Source: Salmonella bongori NCTC 12419
GTDB taxonomy: Bacteria; Pseudomonadota; Gammaproteobacteria; Enterobacterales; Enterobacteriaceae
Length of the DNA stretch: 64,000 nucleotides
Direction: 5' to 3'
Assembly: GCF_000252995.1 (NCBI RefSeq)
Contig: NC_015761.1
Location: 3,906,001 to 3,970,000 of the forward strand
Shown: piece after piece, positions 9,159-17,796 of the stretch
How the letters are laid out: each line of letters opens with the position of its first letter
How positions within the stretch are numbered: the first letter of the stretch is position 1
The notes under the pieces: model-generated
What the model saw: the letters and a program-made list of their open reading frames with translations, nothing else
Told to the model about the DNA's origin: nothing
The model's database searches: none
Position numbers and translations under genes: made by a program

Positions 9159-10057
9159 TTGCGCACCTCGTCTTTCTCTTCATGCAGGTTGTCATCTTCC
9201 TCATCCGCGCGGTTCGGACCGACCCCGACATAGTGGAAGACGCTGGCGGCAAAGGTCGCGGCGAAACCGAACGCGGCGAGCGGTTTCCAGACGCCTTTCC
9301 AGAATTTAACGGTTTCGCTGATCTCCGGGTTTTCAGGCAGACCGTGGTACAGATTCGGCTTGTCGGCGTGGTGTAACACGTACATGACGTGCGTACCGCC
9401 GACGCCAGCGGGATCGTACAGGCCCGCATTGTCATAGCCACGGGTTTTCAGTTCCGCCACGCGCTCGCCCGCCAGCGTTTTCATATCCTCTTTGGAACCA
9501 AAGTGGATAGCGCCGGTTGGACAGGTCTTCACGCAGGCCGGTTCCTGGCCGACCACCACGCGGTCAACGCACAGCGTACATTTGTAGACGCGGTTGTCTT
9601 CCGGGTTAAGACGCGGCACGTTGAACGGACAGCCGGCGATGCAGTAACCGCAACCGATGCACTGCTCAGACTGGAAATCGACAATGCCGTTAGCGTACTG
9701 AATGATTGCTCCTTCTGCCGGGCACGCCTTCAGGCAGCCCGGATCGGCACAGTGCATACAGCCATCCTTGCGGATCAGCCATTCCAGTTTGTCGTTCTGC
9801 TCCACTTCCGAGAAACGCATCACCGTCCATGATTTGGCGGTCAAATCCGCCGGGTTGTCGTACACCCCAACGTTGCTACCGATTTCATCACGGATGTCGT
9901 TCCATTCCGAACACGCCACCTGACAGGCTTTGCAACCGATACAGGTGGTGACGTCGATGAGTTTCGCCACTTCTTCCTGATGGTCCCGCGCCTGAGGCGC
10001 GGGGGTGAAACCGTTAGTCGCGGAACGACGAATGATGTCTTGAGATTGATAAGCCAT
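9155..10057 (-). CDS. fdoH: Formate dehydrogenase-O iron-sulfur subunit FdoH
   Basis: Periplasm-facing electron-transfer subunit, 300 residues, normal length. Four cysteine clusters for [4Fe-4S] centres can be read: CIGCKACQVAC (about 39-49), CMHCADPGCLKAC, CIGCGYCIAGCPF and CTLCVDR with CVKTCPTGAI. A single C-terminal transmembrane segment (about 255-280, LAAFGFAATFAASVFHYVGVG) anchors it. It lies 12 bases downstream of fdoG and overlaps fdoI. Confidence 0.98.
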   Translation of the reverse strand: MAYQSQDIIRRSATNGFTPAPQARDHQEEVAKLIDVTTCIGCKACQVACSEWNDIRDEIGSNVGVYDNPADLTAKSWTVMRFSEVEQNDKLEWLIRKDGCMHCADPGCLKACPAEGAIIQYANGIVDFQSEQCIGCGYCIAGCPFNVPRLNPEDNRVYKCTLCVDRVVVGQEPACVKTCPTGAIHFGSKEDMKTLAGERVAELKTRGYDNAGLYDPAGVGGTHVMYVLHHADKPNLYHGLPENPEISETVKFWKGVWKPLAAFGFAATFAASVFHYVGVGPNRADEEDDNLHEEKDEVRK

Positions 10058-10069
10058 ATGTCGTCTCCG

Positions 10070-13000
10070 TTATACCTTTTCCACGTTCACGAGGAAGGAC
10101 TTAAACTCTGGCGTCTGCGTGTTCGCGTCACCGACGAATGGGGTGAGCGTATTGGCAATAAAGCCTTTTTTCGCCACACCTTCGTAGCCCCAGTGAATAG
10201 GAATACCGATAGTATCGATATCCTTGCCGTCCGCTTTCAGCGTGCGAATACGCTTGGTCACCACCGCTTTGGCTTTGATATAGCCTCGGTTCGAGGAGAC
10301 CTTCACGGTATCGCCATGCGCGATGCCGAGCTTATTCGCCAGCTTCTCGCCAATTTCCACAAACTGTTCCGGCTGGGCGATAGCGTTAAGCAGTGCATGC
10401 TTGGTCCAGTAGTGGAAATGCTCGGTCAGACGGTAAGTGGTGCCGACGTACGGGAACTTATCGGCCTTACCCAGCGCTTCGGCATCGTCTTTAAAGATAC
10501 GGGCGGCAGGGTTAGAAATGACGTTCGGATGCAGTGGGTTGGTACCCAACGGCGTTTCAAACGGCTCGTAGTGCTCCGGGAACGGCCCTTCCGCCATTTT
10601 ATCGATAGCGAACAGGCGGCCCATTCCTTCCGGCTGCATGATGAATGGCCCGACATCGCTACCCGGCGCGGCAGCGCTGTAGTCCGGGATATCCATCCCG
10701 CTCCATTTTGCGCCATCCCATTTCAGGATTTGACGCTTCGGATCCCACGGGTTGCCCTGCGGGTCGGCGGAGGCGCGGTTATACAGAATGCGACGGTTCA
10801 GCGGCCACGCCCAGGCCCAGCCCAGCGTATTGCCGAGGCCGGATGGATCCGCGTTATCACGACGCGCCATCATGTTGCCTTCTGGCGTCCAGCTCCCGGC
10901 AAAGATCCAGCAGCCGCTGGAGGTCGTGCCGTCATCGCGCAACTGGGCAAACGAGCTGAGCTGTTGGCCTTTCTTGACGATCACCGCACCGGTTGCCGGG
11001 TCGATAATATCGGCCAGCGCTTTCCCGTTACTCTCCATGGCCACTTCTTCAGAGGCAGGTTCATCCGGCGTGGTGTAGTTCCACGTCATGTTCAGCACCT
11101 GTTCTGGATTAGCGCCACCCTGTTCGGCATACATCTTACGCAGGCGTAAGAAGATACCCGCAAGGATTTCGCCATCGGTACGGGCGATCCCCGGGGCGTC
11201 GGCACCTTTCCAGTGCCACTGCAGCCAGCGACCGGAGTTAACAATAGAACCGTTCTCTTCGGCAAAGCAGGTTGATGGCAGGCGGAACACTTCAGTCTGG
11301 ATTTTTGATGGATCAACATCGTTAGACTCACCGTGGTTTTGCCAGAAGGTGGACGTTTCGGTGTTGAGTGGATCGATAGTGACCAGGAACTTGAGTTTGG
11401 AAAGCGATGCGATCACTTTGTTTTTGTTCGGGAATGAGGCGACCGGGTTAAAGCCCTGGCAAATATAGCCATTCACTTTCCCTTCGTTCATCATCTCAAA
11501 GTACTGCAACACGTCGTACCCTTTATCCCACTTCGGCAGCCAGTCAAAGCCCCAGCTGTTTTCCGCCGTCGCTTTATCACCAAAGAAGGCCTTCATCATT
11601 GACACGAAGAATTTCGGGTAGTTGCCCCAGTAGTTCACTTGCCCCTGGAGCAGTGGCTTTGGCGTGTTGGCGGCAAGGTAAGTCTGTAGATCGGTTTGCT
11701 TTTCGCTTGGCAGCGTCAGATAACCCGGCAGGCTTTGTGACAGCAGGCCTAAGTCGGTCAGCCCCTGAATGTTGGAGTGACCGCGCAGGGCGTTGACACC
11801 GCCGCCTGCCATCCCCATATTGCCGAGCAGTAGCTGAATCATCGCCATAGTACGGATGTTCTGCGCACCGACGGAGTGCTGCGTCCAGCCCAGCGCGTAC
11901 AGGAATGACGCGGTTTTATCTTTGGCGCTGGTTTCTGCGATGTACTCACAGACTTTCAGGAAATCGGCTTTTGGCGTCCCGCAGATATTTTCCACAACCT
12001 CCGGCGTATAGCGGGAAACGTGCTGTTTCAGCAGGTTCCAGACGCAACGCGGATGTTGCAGCGTGGTGTCACGTTTGGCAAAGCCGTTTTCGTCCAGCTC
12101 ATAGTTCCAGCTGGTTTTATCGTACTTGCGTTTATCCGCGTCATAGCCGGTGAACAAACCATCGTCGAAGCCAAAATCTTCACGCACGATCAGGCTGGCG
12201 TTGGTGTACGCCTCGGTGTATTCACGGTTATATTTTTCGTTCGTCAGCAGGTACAGCATTACGCCTGACAGGAAAGCAATGTCAGTACCAGAGCGGATCG
12301 GGGCATAGAAATCGGCTACCGACGCCGTACGCGTAAAGCGTGGATCGATAACAATCAGTTTCGCGCCGTTGCGAATTTTCGCTTCCATCGCCCAGCGGAA
12401 CCCGACCGGGTGGGCTTCAGCGGCGTTACCGCCCATCACCACGACGAGGTTGGCGTTCTTGATGTCGACCCAGTGGTTGGTCATCGCACCGCGACCAAAT
12501 GTTGGAGCAAGACTTGCTACCGTTGGTCCGTGTCAGACACGCGCCTGGTTGTCGACCGCGAGCATACCCAGCGCGCGGGAGAATTTTTGCGTTAAATAAC
12601 CGGTTTCGTTACTGGACGCGGAAGCACACAGCATCCCGGTGGAGAGCCAGCGGTTAACGGTGACGCCGTCGGCATTCTGCGCCTGATAGTTGGCGTCGCG
12701 GTCTTCCTTCATCAGTTTGGCGATGCGCTCAAACGCTTCTTCCCAACTGAGCTTTTGCCATTTATCGGAGCCAGGTGCACGGTATTCGGGGAACTTCAGG
12801 CGGCTTTCTGAATGGATGAAATCCACCAGACCGGCCCCTTTCGGGCACAATGCGCCACGGTTAACCGGATGATCCGGATCCCCTTCGATATGGAAAATAG
12901 ATGCTTTGGCGTTTTTCGCACCGTCGCCGAGGCTGTACATCAACAGCCCGCAGCCAACGGAACAGTAGGTGCAGGTGTTACGGGTTTCGCGGGTGCGCAG

Positions 13001-13120
13001 CAGTTTATATTGCCGTGTTTCCGCTAGCGCTACGCTGGGTGCAAAACCCAGTGCCGCCGCCGTGGTGCCTGCCATACCGCCAGCGCAGATCTTAAAGAAC
13101 TGCCTTCTGCTGACCTGCAT
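10070..13120 (-). CDS. fdoG: Formate dehydrogenase-O major subunit FdoG (selenoprotein)
   Basis: Catalytic subunit with molybdenum bis-MGD and selenocysteine that oxidises formate to CO2 in the periplasm, 1016 residues. An in-frame TGA at 12533-12535 (codon 196) is read as selenocysteine, giving ...NQARV-Sec-HGPTV..., so an ordinary ORF search splits the gene in two. The N-terminus MQVSRRQFFKICAGG is a twin-arginine export signal. CTYCSVGCGLLMYSLG binds a [4Fe-4S] cluster. Downstream residues continue without break to the C-terminus. Length and Sec position equal those of E. coli FdoG. Confidence 0.97.
12495..12535 (-). promoter_or_regulatory. SECIS element for selenocysteine insertion in fdoG
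   Basis: The TGA codon and the following 40 bases on the minus strand form the bacterial SECIS position. The bases GGTAGCAAGTCTTGCTCC fold into a short hairpin with a GU-containing loop, as in the fdhF and fdnG elements recognised by SelB. Exact stem boundaries are inferred by eye. Confidence 0.8.
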
Positions 13121-13314
13121 GGTTTGCTCCTTGTTTCGACATTGTCACTTCTCTTTCACATTTCTCTATCCGAAACGCTCAGGGAGTGGTTGTTATTTTT
13201 CTTTACGGGCTGGCCCGCAAAGGTTCAGAATTGGGTAAATTTTCCTCCATCCGGGAGGAGTTGTGACAGAATACCATAATGTTGGTGTGCGTGTTCTTAT
13301 ATGGTTAAAAGAAA

Positions 13315-14151
13315 GTGAACAATATACTGTCTGAAGAAGTCCTAAATGTGACTGATTTCACAACCTCACGCCAGCTGACTCTCTGGAAACGCGAGGATTT
13401 ACAGCACCCCCGACGTGATGATGTGGCCGAAGAAGTGCCGGTTGCGCTGGTGTATAACGGCATTTCGCATGTCGTCATGATGGCTTCTCCGAAGGATTTG
13501 CCCCATTTTGCGATGGGATTTTCGCTGTCTGAAGGGATCATTGACAGTCCGCGTGACATTTTTGGGATGGATGTTGTGCCGTCCTGTAACGGACTTGAAG
13601 TGCAGATCGAACTTTCCAGCCGCCGCTTTATGGGGCTGAAAGCGCGTCGCCGCGCGCTTGCCGGCCGCACCGGCTGCGGCGTGTGTGGCGTTGAACAGCT
13701 CAATGACATCGGTAAGCCGGTGCAGCCGTTGCCATTTACCCAGACGTTTAACCTCGGCAACCTTGATCGGGCGTTAACACATCTGAATGATTTTCAACCG
13801 ACAGGTAAGCTGACCGGTTGTACCCATGCGGCAGCGTGGGTCATGCCGTCGGGTGAACTGGCGGGGGGCCATGAAGATGTCGGACGCCACGTTGCGCTTG
13901 ATAAACTTTTAGGCCGTCGCGCCGTAGAAGGTGAACGCTGGCGGCAGGGTGCAGTACTGGTCTCCAGCCGCGCCAGCTATGAAATGGTGCAAAAATCCGC
14001 CATGTGCGGCGTAGAGATCCTGTTTGCAGTTTCTGCCGCGACGACGCTCGCCGTTGAGGTCGCCGGGCGCTGCAATCTGACGCTGGTGGGGTTTTGTAAG
14101 CCGGGCCGGGCGACGGTTTATACCCATCCTCAACGGTTGATCAGTGCGTGA
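13315..14151 (+). CDS. fdhD: Formate dehydrogenase sulfurtransferase FdhD
   Basis: Passes sulfur from IscS to the molybdenum cofactor of formate dehydrogenases, 278 residues. The conserved GRTGCGVCGVEQ motif (CxxC, near residues 118-129) and later GGHEDVGRHVALDKLLG and SSRASYEMVQKSAMCG motifs are all present. The gene starts with GTG and is divergent from fdoG across about 195 bases. The N-terminal 20 residues differ strongly from E. coli while the rest is very similar. Confidence 0.96.
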   Translation: MNNILSEEVLNVTDFTTSRQLTLWKREDLQHPRRDDVAEEVPVALVYNGISHVVMMASPKDLPHFAMGFSLSEGIIDSPRDIFGMDVVPSCNGLEVQIELSSRRFMGLKARRRALAGRTGCGVCGVEQLNDIGKPVQPLPFTQTFNLGNLDRALTHLNDFQPTGKLTGCTHAAAWVMPSGELAGGHEDVGRHVALDKLLGRRAVEGERWRQGAVLVSSRASYEMVQKSAMCGVEILFAVSAATTLAVEVAGRCNLTLVGFCKPGRATVYTHPQRLISA

Positions 14152-14279
14152 TTGATATTCAATTAGTTTGAAAAAGAAAGGCAAATCCTTCCACTTTTAG
14201 TTGTCCATGTATCCGCCTATGATTTAGCTCATCAAGGCATGGTGCCTTACTCAAACAACGAATCGTAAGGATTTATATC

Positions 14280-14492
14280 ATGAAAAGCATCAAAACTTTT
14301 GTCGCAGTTATCGCTTTGGCTACCTCTTTTGGCACTTTTGCTGCCCAGTCTGTCACCGCAACCGGTACGACGCTGGAAAACACCGAAGCGAAGATTGCCG
14401 CGCAGGCTGAACAAGCGGGTGCAAGCTCTTATAAAATTACTCAGGCATACACCGGCAACCGCGTACATATGACGGCAGAACTGCTGAACTAA
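14280..14492 (+). CDS. Small secreted DUF1471 (YhcN/BhsA-type) protein
   Basis: Protein of 70 residues with a clear Sec signal peptide (MKSIKTFVAVIALATSFGTFA, cut after FAAQ or nearby) and a mature part of about 50 residues. The core TGTTLENTEAKIAAQAEQAGASSYKITQAY matches the DUF1471 family of stress- or biofilm-linked periplasmic proteins (BhsA, McbA, YhcN). A good RBS (TAAGGA) lies upstream and a strong terminator follows 20 bases after the stop, so it is probably a single-gene unit. Its specific role is unknown. Confidence 0.88.
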   Translation: MKSIKTFVAVIALATSFGTFAAQSVTATGTTLENTEAKIAAQAEQAGASSYKITQAYTGNRVHMTAELLN

Positions 14493-14513
14493 GCCGCCAG
14501 CCACTGTCGAAAG

Positions 14514-14536
14514 AGCGCCCCGGGGCGCTTTTTTTG
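14514..14536 (+). terminator. Intrinsic terminator after the DUF1471 gene
   Basis: Perfect inverted repeat AGCGCCCC/GGGGCGCT at 14514-14529 followed by seven T residues. It ends the small secreted-protein gene and may also limit read-through from the convergent azlD-like gene. Confidence 0.9.
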
Positions 14537-14537
14537 T

Positions 14538-14861
14538 TTAATTTATCCCCGCCAGCCGCAATAGCGCAGTGACTACCGCGGCGGCGATAATCACCACAAT
14601 CAGCGGCATTTTACGCCAGGCTAAAAATACGGCGAAGGCCACACCCAGAACGCGCGCCATCCCGGCAAAATGTTCACCTTCGTAGAAGGTGGTCGCCAGA
14701 GCAACAGAGAATAACAGCACCGTGGCCGCATCTGACAGCAACGCCTGTGAACGTTCGGATAGCGCCAGACGGCTGCCAAGTTTCGCGCCGCCGAGCCGCA
14801 TCAAATAGGTTCCCGCAGACAAAAGAGCAATACCGATAATAAATAGCGTCATATTGCCCAT
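14538..14861 (-). CDS. AzlD-family branched-chain amino acid export subunit
   Basis: Small membrane protein of 107 residues with about four hydrophobic helices, matching the AzlD family (YgaH-like), partner of AzlC in exporting branched-chain amino acids. The start at 14861 (MGNMTLFIIGIALLSAGTYLMR) was chosen over longer versions because it forms a TAATG junction with the azlC-like stop. It has the family motif TYLMRLGGAKLG near residue 18. Substrate is inferred from family only. Confidence 0.85.
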   Translation of the reverse strand: MGNMTLFIIGIALLSAGTYLMRLGGAKLGSRLALSERSQALLSDAATVLLFSVALATTFYEGEHFAGMARVLGVAFAVFLAWRKMPLIVVIIAAAVVTALLRLAGIN

Positions 14862-15520
14862 TATTTTTCCCTCGCCAGTAAGCCCAGCAGCGAAAGCAGC
14901 ACCGGCAATCCGGCCGCCACAAAAGGAACGGCGGCAAGCGACAGCGCGGCGCCGCTGCAACCACGAATCAATGTGGTGCGGTTTTTAAACGCCGGTATCA
15001 CTAACGCCAGTAAGATCGCCGGGAATACGGCATCCAGACCGATGGTTTCCGGTGCCGGGAGCAGTTTGCCGACACCTGCGCCAATCAGTGTGCCAATCGG
15101 CCACAATAGGGCGACGCCCAGACCGCATAGCCAGTAGGCGGCTTTACGTTGTTCGGGTGTTTTTTGCGACAAGCCGAATACCACGCTCTCATCATTCATA
15201 ATATGGCAGCCGAAAAAGCTGGCGGCGCGGGTGCCAACCAAATCGCGCACCGTTACGCCAAACGGCACGTGGCGGGCATTCACCAGTAACCCTGCCGCTG
15301 CCGCTGCCAGCGGATTACCACCGCTGGCAACGATCCCAATAAACATAAATTCGGACGCGCCTGCCAGCACAAAAATAGAGAGTACAAACGGCACCCACAT
15401 GGGGAAGCCGTAGGCCATTGCCAGCGAACCATAAGACATGCCGACAACACCCACAGCCAGGCACACTAAAAATATCGCTTTTATCGTGTCTCCTTTGAGA
15501 CAGGAAAAGTAATGTTTCAT
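14861..15520 (-). CDS. AzlC-family branched-chain amino acid permease
   Basis: Membrane protein of 219 residues with about five to six hydrophobic segments, matching the AzlC/YgaZ family. The motif GLLVNARHVPFGVTVRDL (residues about 79-96) is the family signature. It is translationally coupled to the azlD-like gene and is divergent from the XRE-cupin regulator 100 bases away, which probably controls it. Homologues export valine, leucine or azaleucine; the substrate here is not known. Confidence 0.88.
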   Translation of the reverse strand: MKHYFSCLKGDTIKAIFLVCLAVGVVGMSYGSLAMAYGFPMWVPFVLSIFVLAGASEFMFIGIVASGGNPLAAAAAGLLVNARHVPFGVTVRDLVGTRAASFFGCHIMNDESVVFGLSQKTPEQRKAAYWLCGLGVALLWPIGTLIGAGVGKLLPAPETIGLDAVFPAILLALVIPAFKNRTTLIRGCSGAALSLAAVPFVAAGLPVLLSLLGLLAREK

Positions 15521-15582
15521 CTTCTTTTAGCCATATCGAACGAATTTTCATTATAATGAACGGAACAGATATGCTTTACAAG

Positions 15583-15599
15583 ACGAACGTTTCGTTCGT
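15583..15599. promoter_or_regulatory. Palindromic candidate operator for the XRE-cupin regulator
   Basis: Perfect inverted repeat ACGAACG-TTT-CGTTCGT in the gap between the azlC-like gene and the regulator. Related half-sites occur nearby, at 15538-15544 (TCGAACGA) and 15606-15610 (GAACG). Position and symmetry suggest an autoregulatory operator; binding is inferred. Confidence 0.6.
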
Positions 15600-15621
15600 T
15601 ATAGTGAACGTTGGATTTTTT

Positions 15622-16170
15622 ATGACACAACCTATCAGCGTCATTGCCAGAAGCCTGGTGCGCGAACGCCGGAGAACCGGATTATCGCTGGCGGAAATTG
15701 CCCGGCGTGCGGGAATTGCCAAATCGACCCTCTCACAGTTAGAAGCGGGAAATGGCAATCCCAGCCTTGAAACGTTGTGGTCGCTTTGCGTTGCGCTGGA
15801 TATTCCCTTTGCGCGTCTGCTGGAGCCGCAGGAACAAAAAACGCAGGTGATTCGTCGCGGTGAAGGGATGAAAGTCGTGGCGGAACAAGCGCATTATCAG
15901 GCTATTTTGCTGGCGGCGTGCCCGCCGGGAGCGCGGCGTGATATCTATCTGCTGCTGACCCAGCCTGGAGCGGATCGCGTTTCTCATCCACATCCGTCGG
16001 GATCGGTGGAGCATATTATCGTGACGCAGGGAAAAGCGCTGGTCGGCTTAACCGACGCAGCGGAGGAGTTGGCGGAAGGGGATTATATTTGCTACCCCGG
16101 TGACCAGTCGCATATTTTTAAAGCGCTGGAGCCGGATACCCAGGCGATTCTGGTGCTGGAGCAGAACTGA
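15622..16170 (+). CDS. XRE-family regulator with cupin sensor domain
   Basis: Transcription factor of 182 residues. The N-terminal helix-turn-helix (about 10-60) contains LSLAEIARRAGIAKSTLSQLEAGNGNPSLETLW; a C-terminal cupin fold (about 105-175) has SHPHPSGSVEHIIVTQGKALV and GDYICYPGDQSHIFKAL. Such proteins often control adjacent amino acid transport or degradation genes. The ATG at 15622 fits the HTH domain; a start at 15556 would add 22 unrelated residues that overlap the palindromic operator. It is divergent from the azlCD-like pair. Confidence 0.87.
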   Translation: MTQPISVIARSLVRERRRTGLSLAEIARRAGIAKSTLSQLEAGNGNPSLETLWSLCVALDIPFARLLEPQEQKTQVIRRGEGMKVVAEQAHYQAILLAACPPGARRDIYLLLTQPGADRVSHPHPSGSVEHIIVTQGKALVGLTDAAEELAEGDYICYPGDQSHIFKALEPDTQAILVLEQN

Positions 16171-16185
16171 GCCAGCTGCCGGTTG

Positions 16186-16217
16186 TGCCGGATGGCGCTA
16201 CGCTTATCCGGCCTACG
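16186..16217. repeat. REP element
   Basis: Imperfect palindrome with the enterobacterial REP core TGCCGGATGGCG and TTATCCGGCCTAC, located between the stop codons of the regulator and convergent rhaM. Confidence 0.85.
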
Positions 16218-16220
16218 GTC

Positions 16221-16535
16221 CTAAGCCAGATAGAACACTTCCTGTAGCTCGGCGCTAACCGGGCTATTGTCCGGATTGGCGGGCATTACATCGCGCATAA
16301 ATTTCCACCAGCGCTGACAGACGTCGGTGCTGGCAACGGCGTTCCAGCGCTCCTCGGATTCAATCTCAACGGTGGCGAACAGCAGATTCCGTTCCTTATC
16401 AAGGTAGATTGCGTAGTGATGGGCGCCATGTGCCTTCAGCACGCTTTCCAGTTCCGGCCAGATGGGGTTATGGCGACGTTGATACTCCGCGTGGGCATCA
16501 GCATTCACCTGCATCACGAAGGCCTTGCGGATCAT
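16221..16535 (-). CDS. rhaM: L-rhamnose mutarotase RhaM
   Basis: Interconverts alpha and beta anomers of L-rhamnose, giving RhaA its preferred form; 104 residues, exactly the E. coli length. MIRKAFVMQVNADAHAEYQRRHNPIWPEL carries the family His and Tyr active-site region, and the C-terminal NPDNSPVSAELQEVFYL is conserved. The start overlaps the stop of the alcohol dehydrogenase gene by 4 bases, so the two are translationally coupled, unlike E. coli where rhaM follows rhaD. Confidence 0.96.
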   Translation of the reverse strand: MIRKAFVMQVNADAHAEYQRRHNPIWPELESVLKAHGAHHYAIYLDKERNLLFATVEIESEERWNAVASTDVCQRWWKFMRDVMPANPDNSPVSAELQEVFYLA

Positions 16536-17680
16536 AATGCCTCCAGATACAGCTCGCGAACTTCATCACGGCTGGCGGCGCGCGGGTTGCACGGCGCGCA
16601 AGGGTCAGCAAGCGCTTTATCCAGCCAGCCTTCGATATCTTCTTTGGTGACGCCCAGTGTGCTAAAGCCCTGTGGAATACCCACGCGTTGGCTTAGCGCG
16701 CGAATGGCGTTAATGGCTTCCTGGCTCGCGGCTTCATCGCTCATGCCACGCGTATCCACGCCCATCGCCTGCGCCACGCGGGCAAAGCGCGCTACCGCGT
16801 TGGGACGGTTAAAGTTTTCGATGATCGGCAGCAGGATGGCATTGCAGACGCCGTGCGGCAGGTTATGCGTCGCGCCCGGCTGGTGCGCCAGTGCGTGAAC
16901 CAGGCCCAGACCAGCGCTGTTGAACGCCATTCCCGCCAGATATTGTCCAAACGCCATTTGCTCACGGGCTTCGAGGTTATGACCATCCTCAACCGCTTTC
17001 GGCAGCCACAGATTGATCAGACGAATTGCTTCCAGCGCGTTGGCATCAGTGAGGGGATGTGCGCCTACCGAAACATACGCTTCCACCGCGTGGGTCAGCG
17101 CGTCCATACCGGTTGCCGCGGTGACAGAGGCCGGGATCTCCAGCATTACGCTGGCATCATCTACGGCGATATCCGGGATGATGTTCGGGTCGATAATGAC
17201 CTCTTTTACCTGACGCGTGGTGTCGATGATAACCGCATTGCTGGTCATTTCTGCAGCGGTACCGGCGGTGGTATTGATCGCGACCAGCGGTACGCCCGCG
17301 TTCTTCACTTTTCCGACGCCGGAGTAGGCGGTAGACGGCCCCGGGTTGGCGGTGAGGATTTTCACTGCCTTCGCGGTGTCGATCGGGCTGCCGCCGCCGA
17401 AGGCGATGATGTAATCACAGGCTTGCGCCTGGTACACAGCATAGCCTTTTTGTACCAGAGCCTCGGTGGGGTTCGGGAAGACTTCATCAAACAGGTGATA
17501 AGGCAGCTGATGCGCGTCCAGAGCGCTAAACAGGCTGTCCAGTAGGCCGAGTTTGACCAGTTGACCATCGGTTACGATCAGCGCTTTGCCCCATTGCTTA
17601 TTCGCCACCAGATTGACCATATCGCCAATTGCCCCTGCGCCATGCAGGCTGATTTTAGGCAATGCCAACATAAAGCTCAT
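16532..17680 (-). CDS. Iron-dependent alcohol dehydrogenase, likely lactaldehyde/1,2-propanediol oxidoreductase
   Basis: Group III iron alcohol dehydrogenase of 382 residues. It has the NAD-binding GGGSPIDTAKA (about 94-104), the INTTAGTAAEMT segment, and metal-ligand regions DALTHAVEAYVS, LVHALAHQPG and NLPHGVCNAILL. By sequence it lies near FucO and YiaY. Its place between rhaD and rhaM suggests it reduces L-lactaldehyde, the product of RhaD, to 1,2-propanediol anaerobically. The start at 17680 is preferred because AAGGAGA lies just upstream. Substrate is inferred from context. Confidence 0.88.
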   Translation of the reverse strand: MSFMLALPKISLHGAGAIGDMVNLVANKQWGKALIVTDGQLVKLGLLDSLFSALDAHQLPYHLFDEVFPNPTEALVQKGYAVYQAQACDYIIAFGGGSPIDTAKAVKILTANPGPSTAYSGVGKVKNAGVPLVAINTTAGTAAEMTSNAVIIDTTRQVKEVIIDPNIIPDIAVDDASVMLEIPASVTAATGMDALTHAVEAYVSVGAHPLTDANALEAIRLINLWLPKAVEDGHNLEAREQMAFGQYLAGMAFNSAGLGLVHALAHQPGATHNLPHGVCNAILLPIIENFNRPNAVARFARVAQAMGVDTRGMSDEAASQEAINAIRALSQRVGIPQGFSTLGVTKEDIEGWLDKALADPCAPCNPRAASRDEVRELYLEAL

Positions 17681-17706
17681 AACGTTCTCCTTGAACAAGA
17701 TCCCTG

Positions 17707-17790
17707 GTGCCTGATGGCGCTACGCGTCTCGGGCCTACGATGAAACGAGTACTGTCATGTAGGCCGGATAAGGCGAAAGCGCACCCGGCA
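17707..17790. repeat. Pair of REP elements (BIME)
   Basis: Two REP-like palindromes in opposite orientation at about 17707-17739 (CTGATGGCGCTACG...GGGCCTAC) and 17759-17790 (TAGGCCGGATAAGGCG...CCCGGCA), in the gap between rhaD and the alcohol dehydrogenase gene. Confidence 0.82.
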
Positions 17791-17796
17791 CCTGTA

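Noticed and set aside
9980..11149. 389-codon plus-strand open frame over fdoH/fdoG
   Set aside because: Shadow frame of high-GC coding sequence on the minus strand; no family resemblance.
12533..13120. Separate short molybdopterin oxidoreductase gene
   Set aside because: It is the N-terminal 195 codons of fdoG ended by the selenocysteine TGA.
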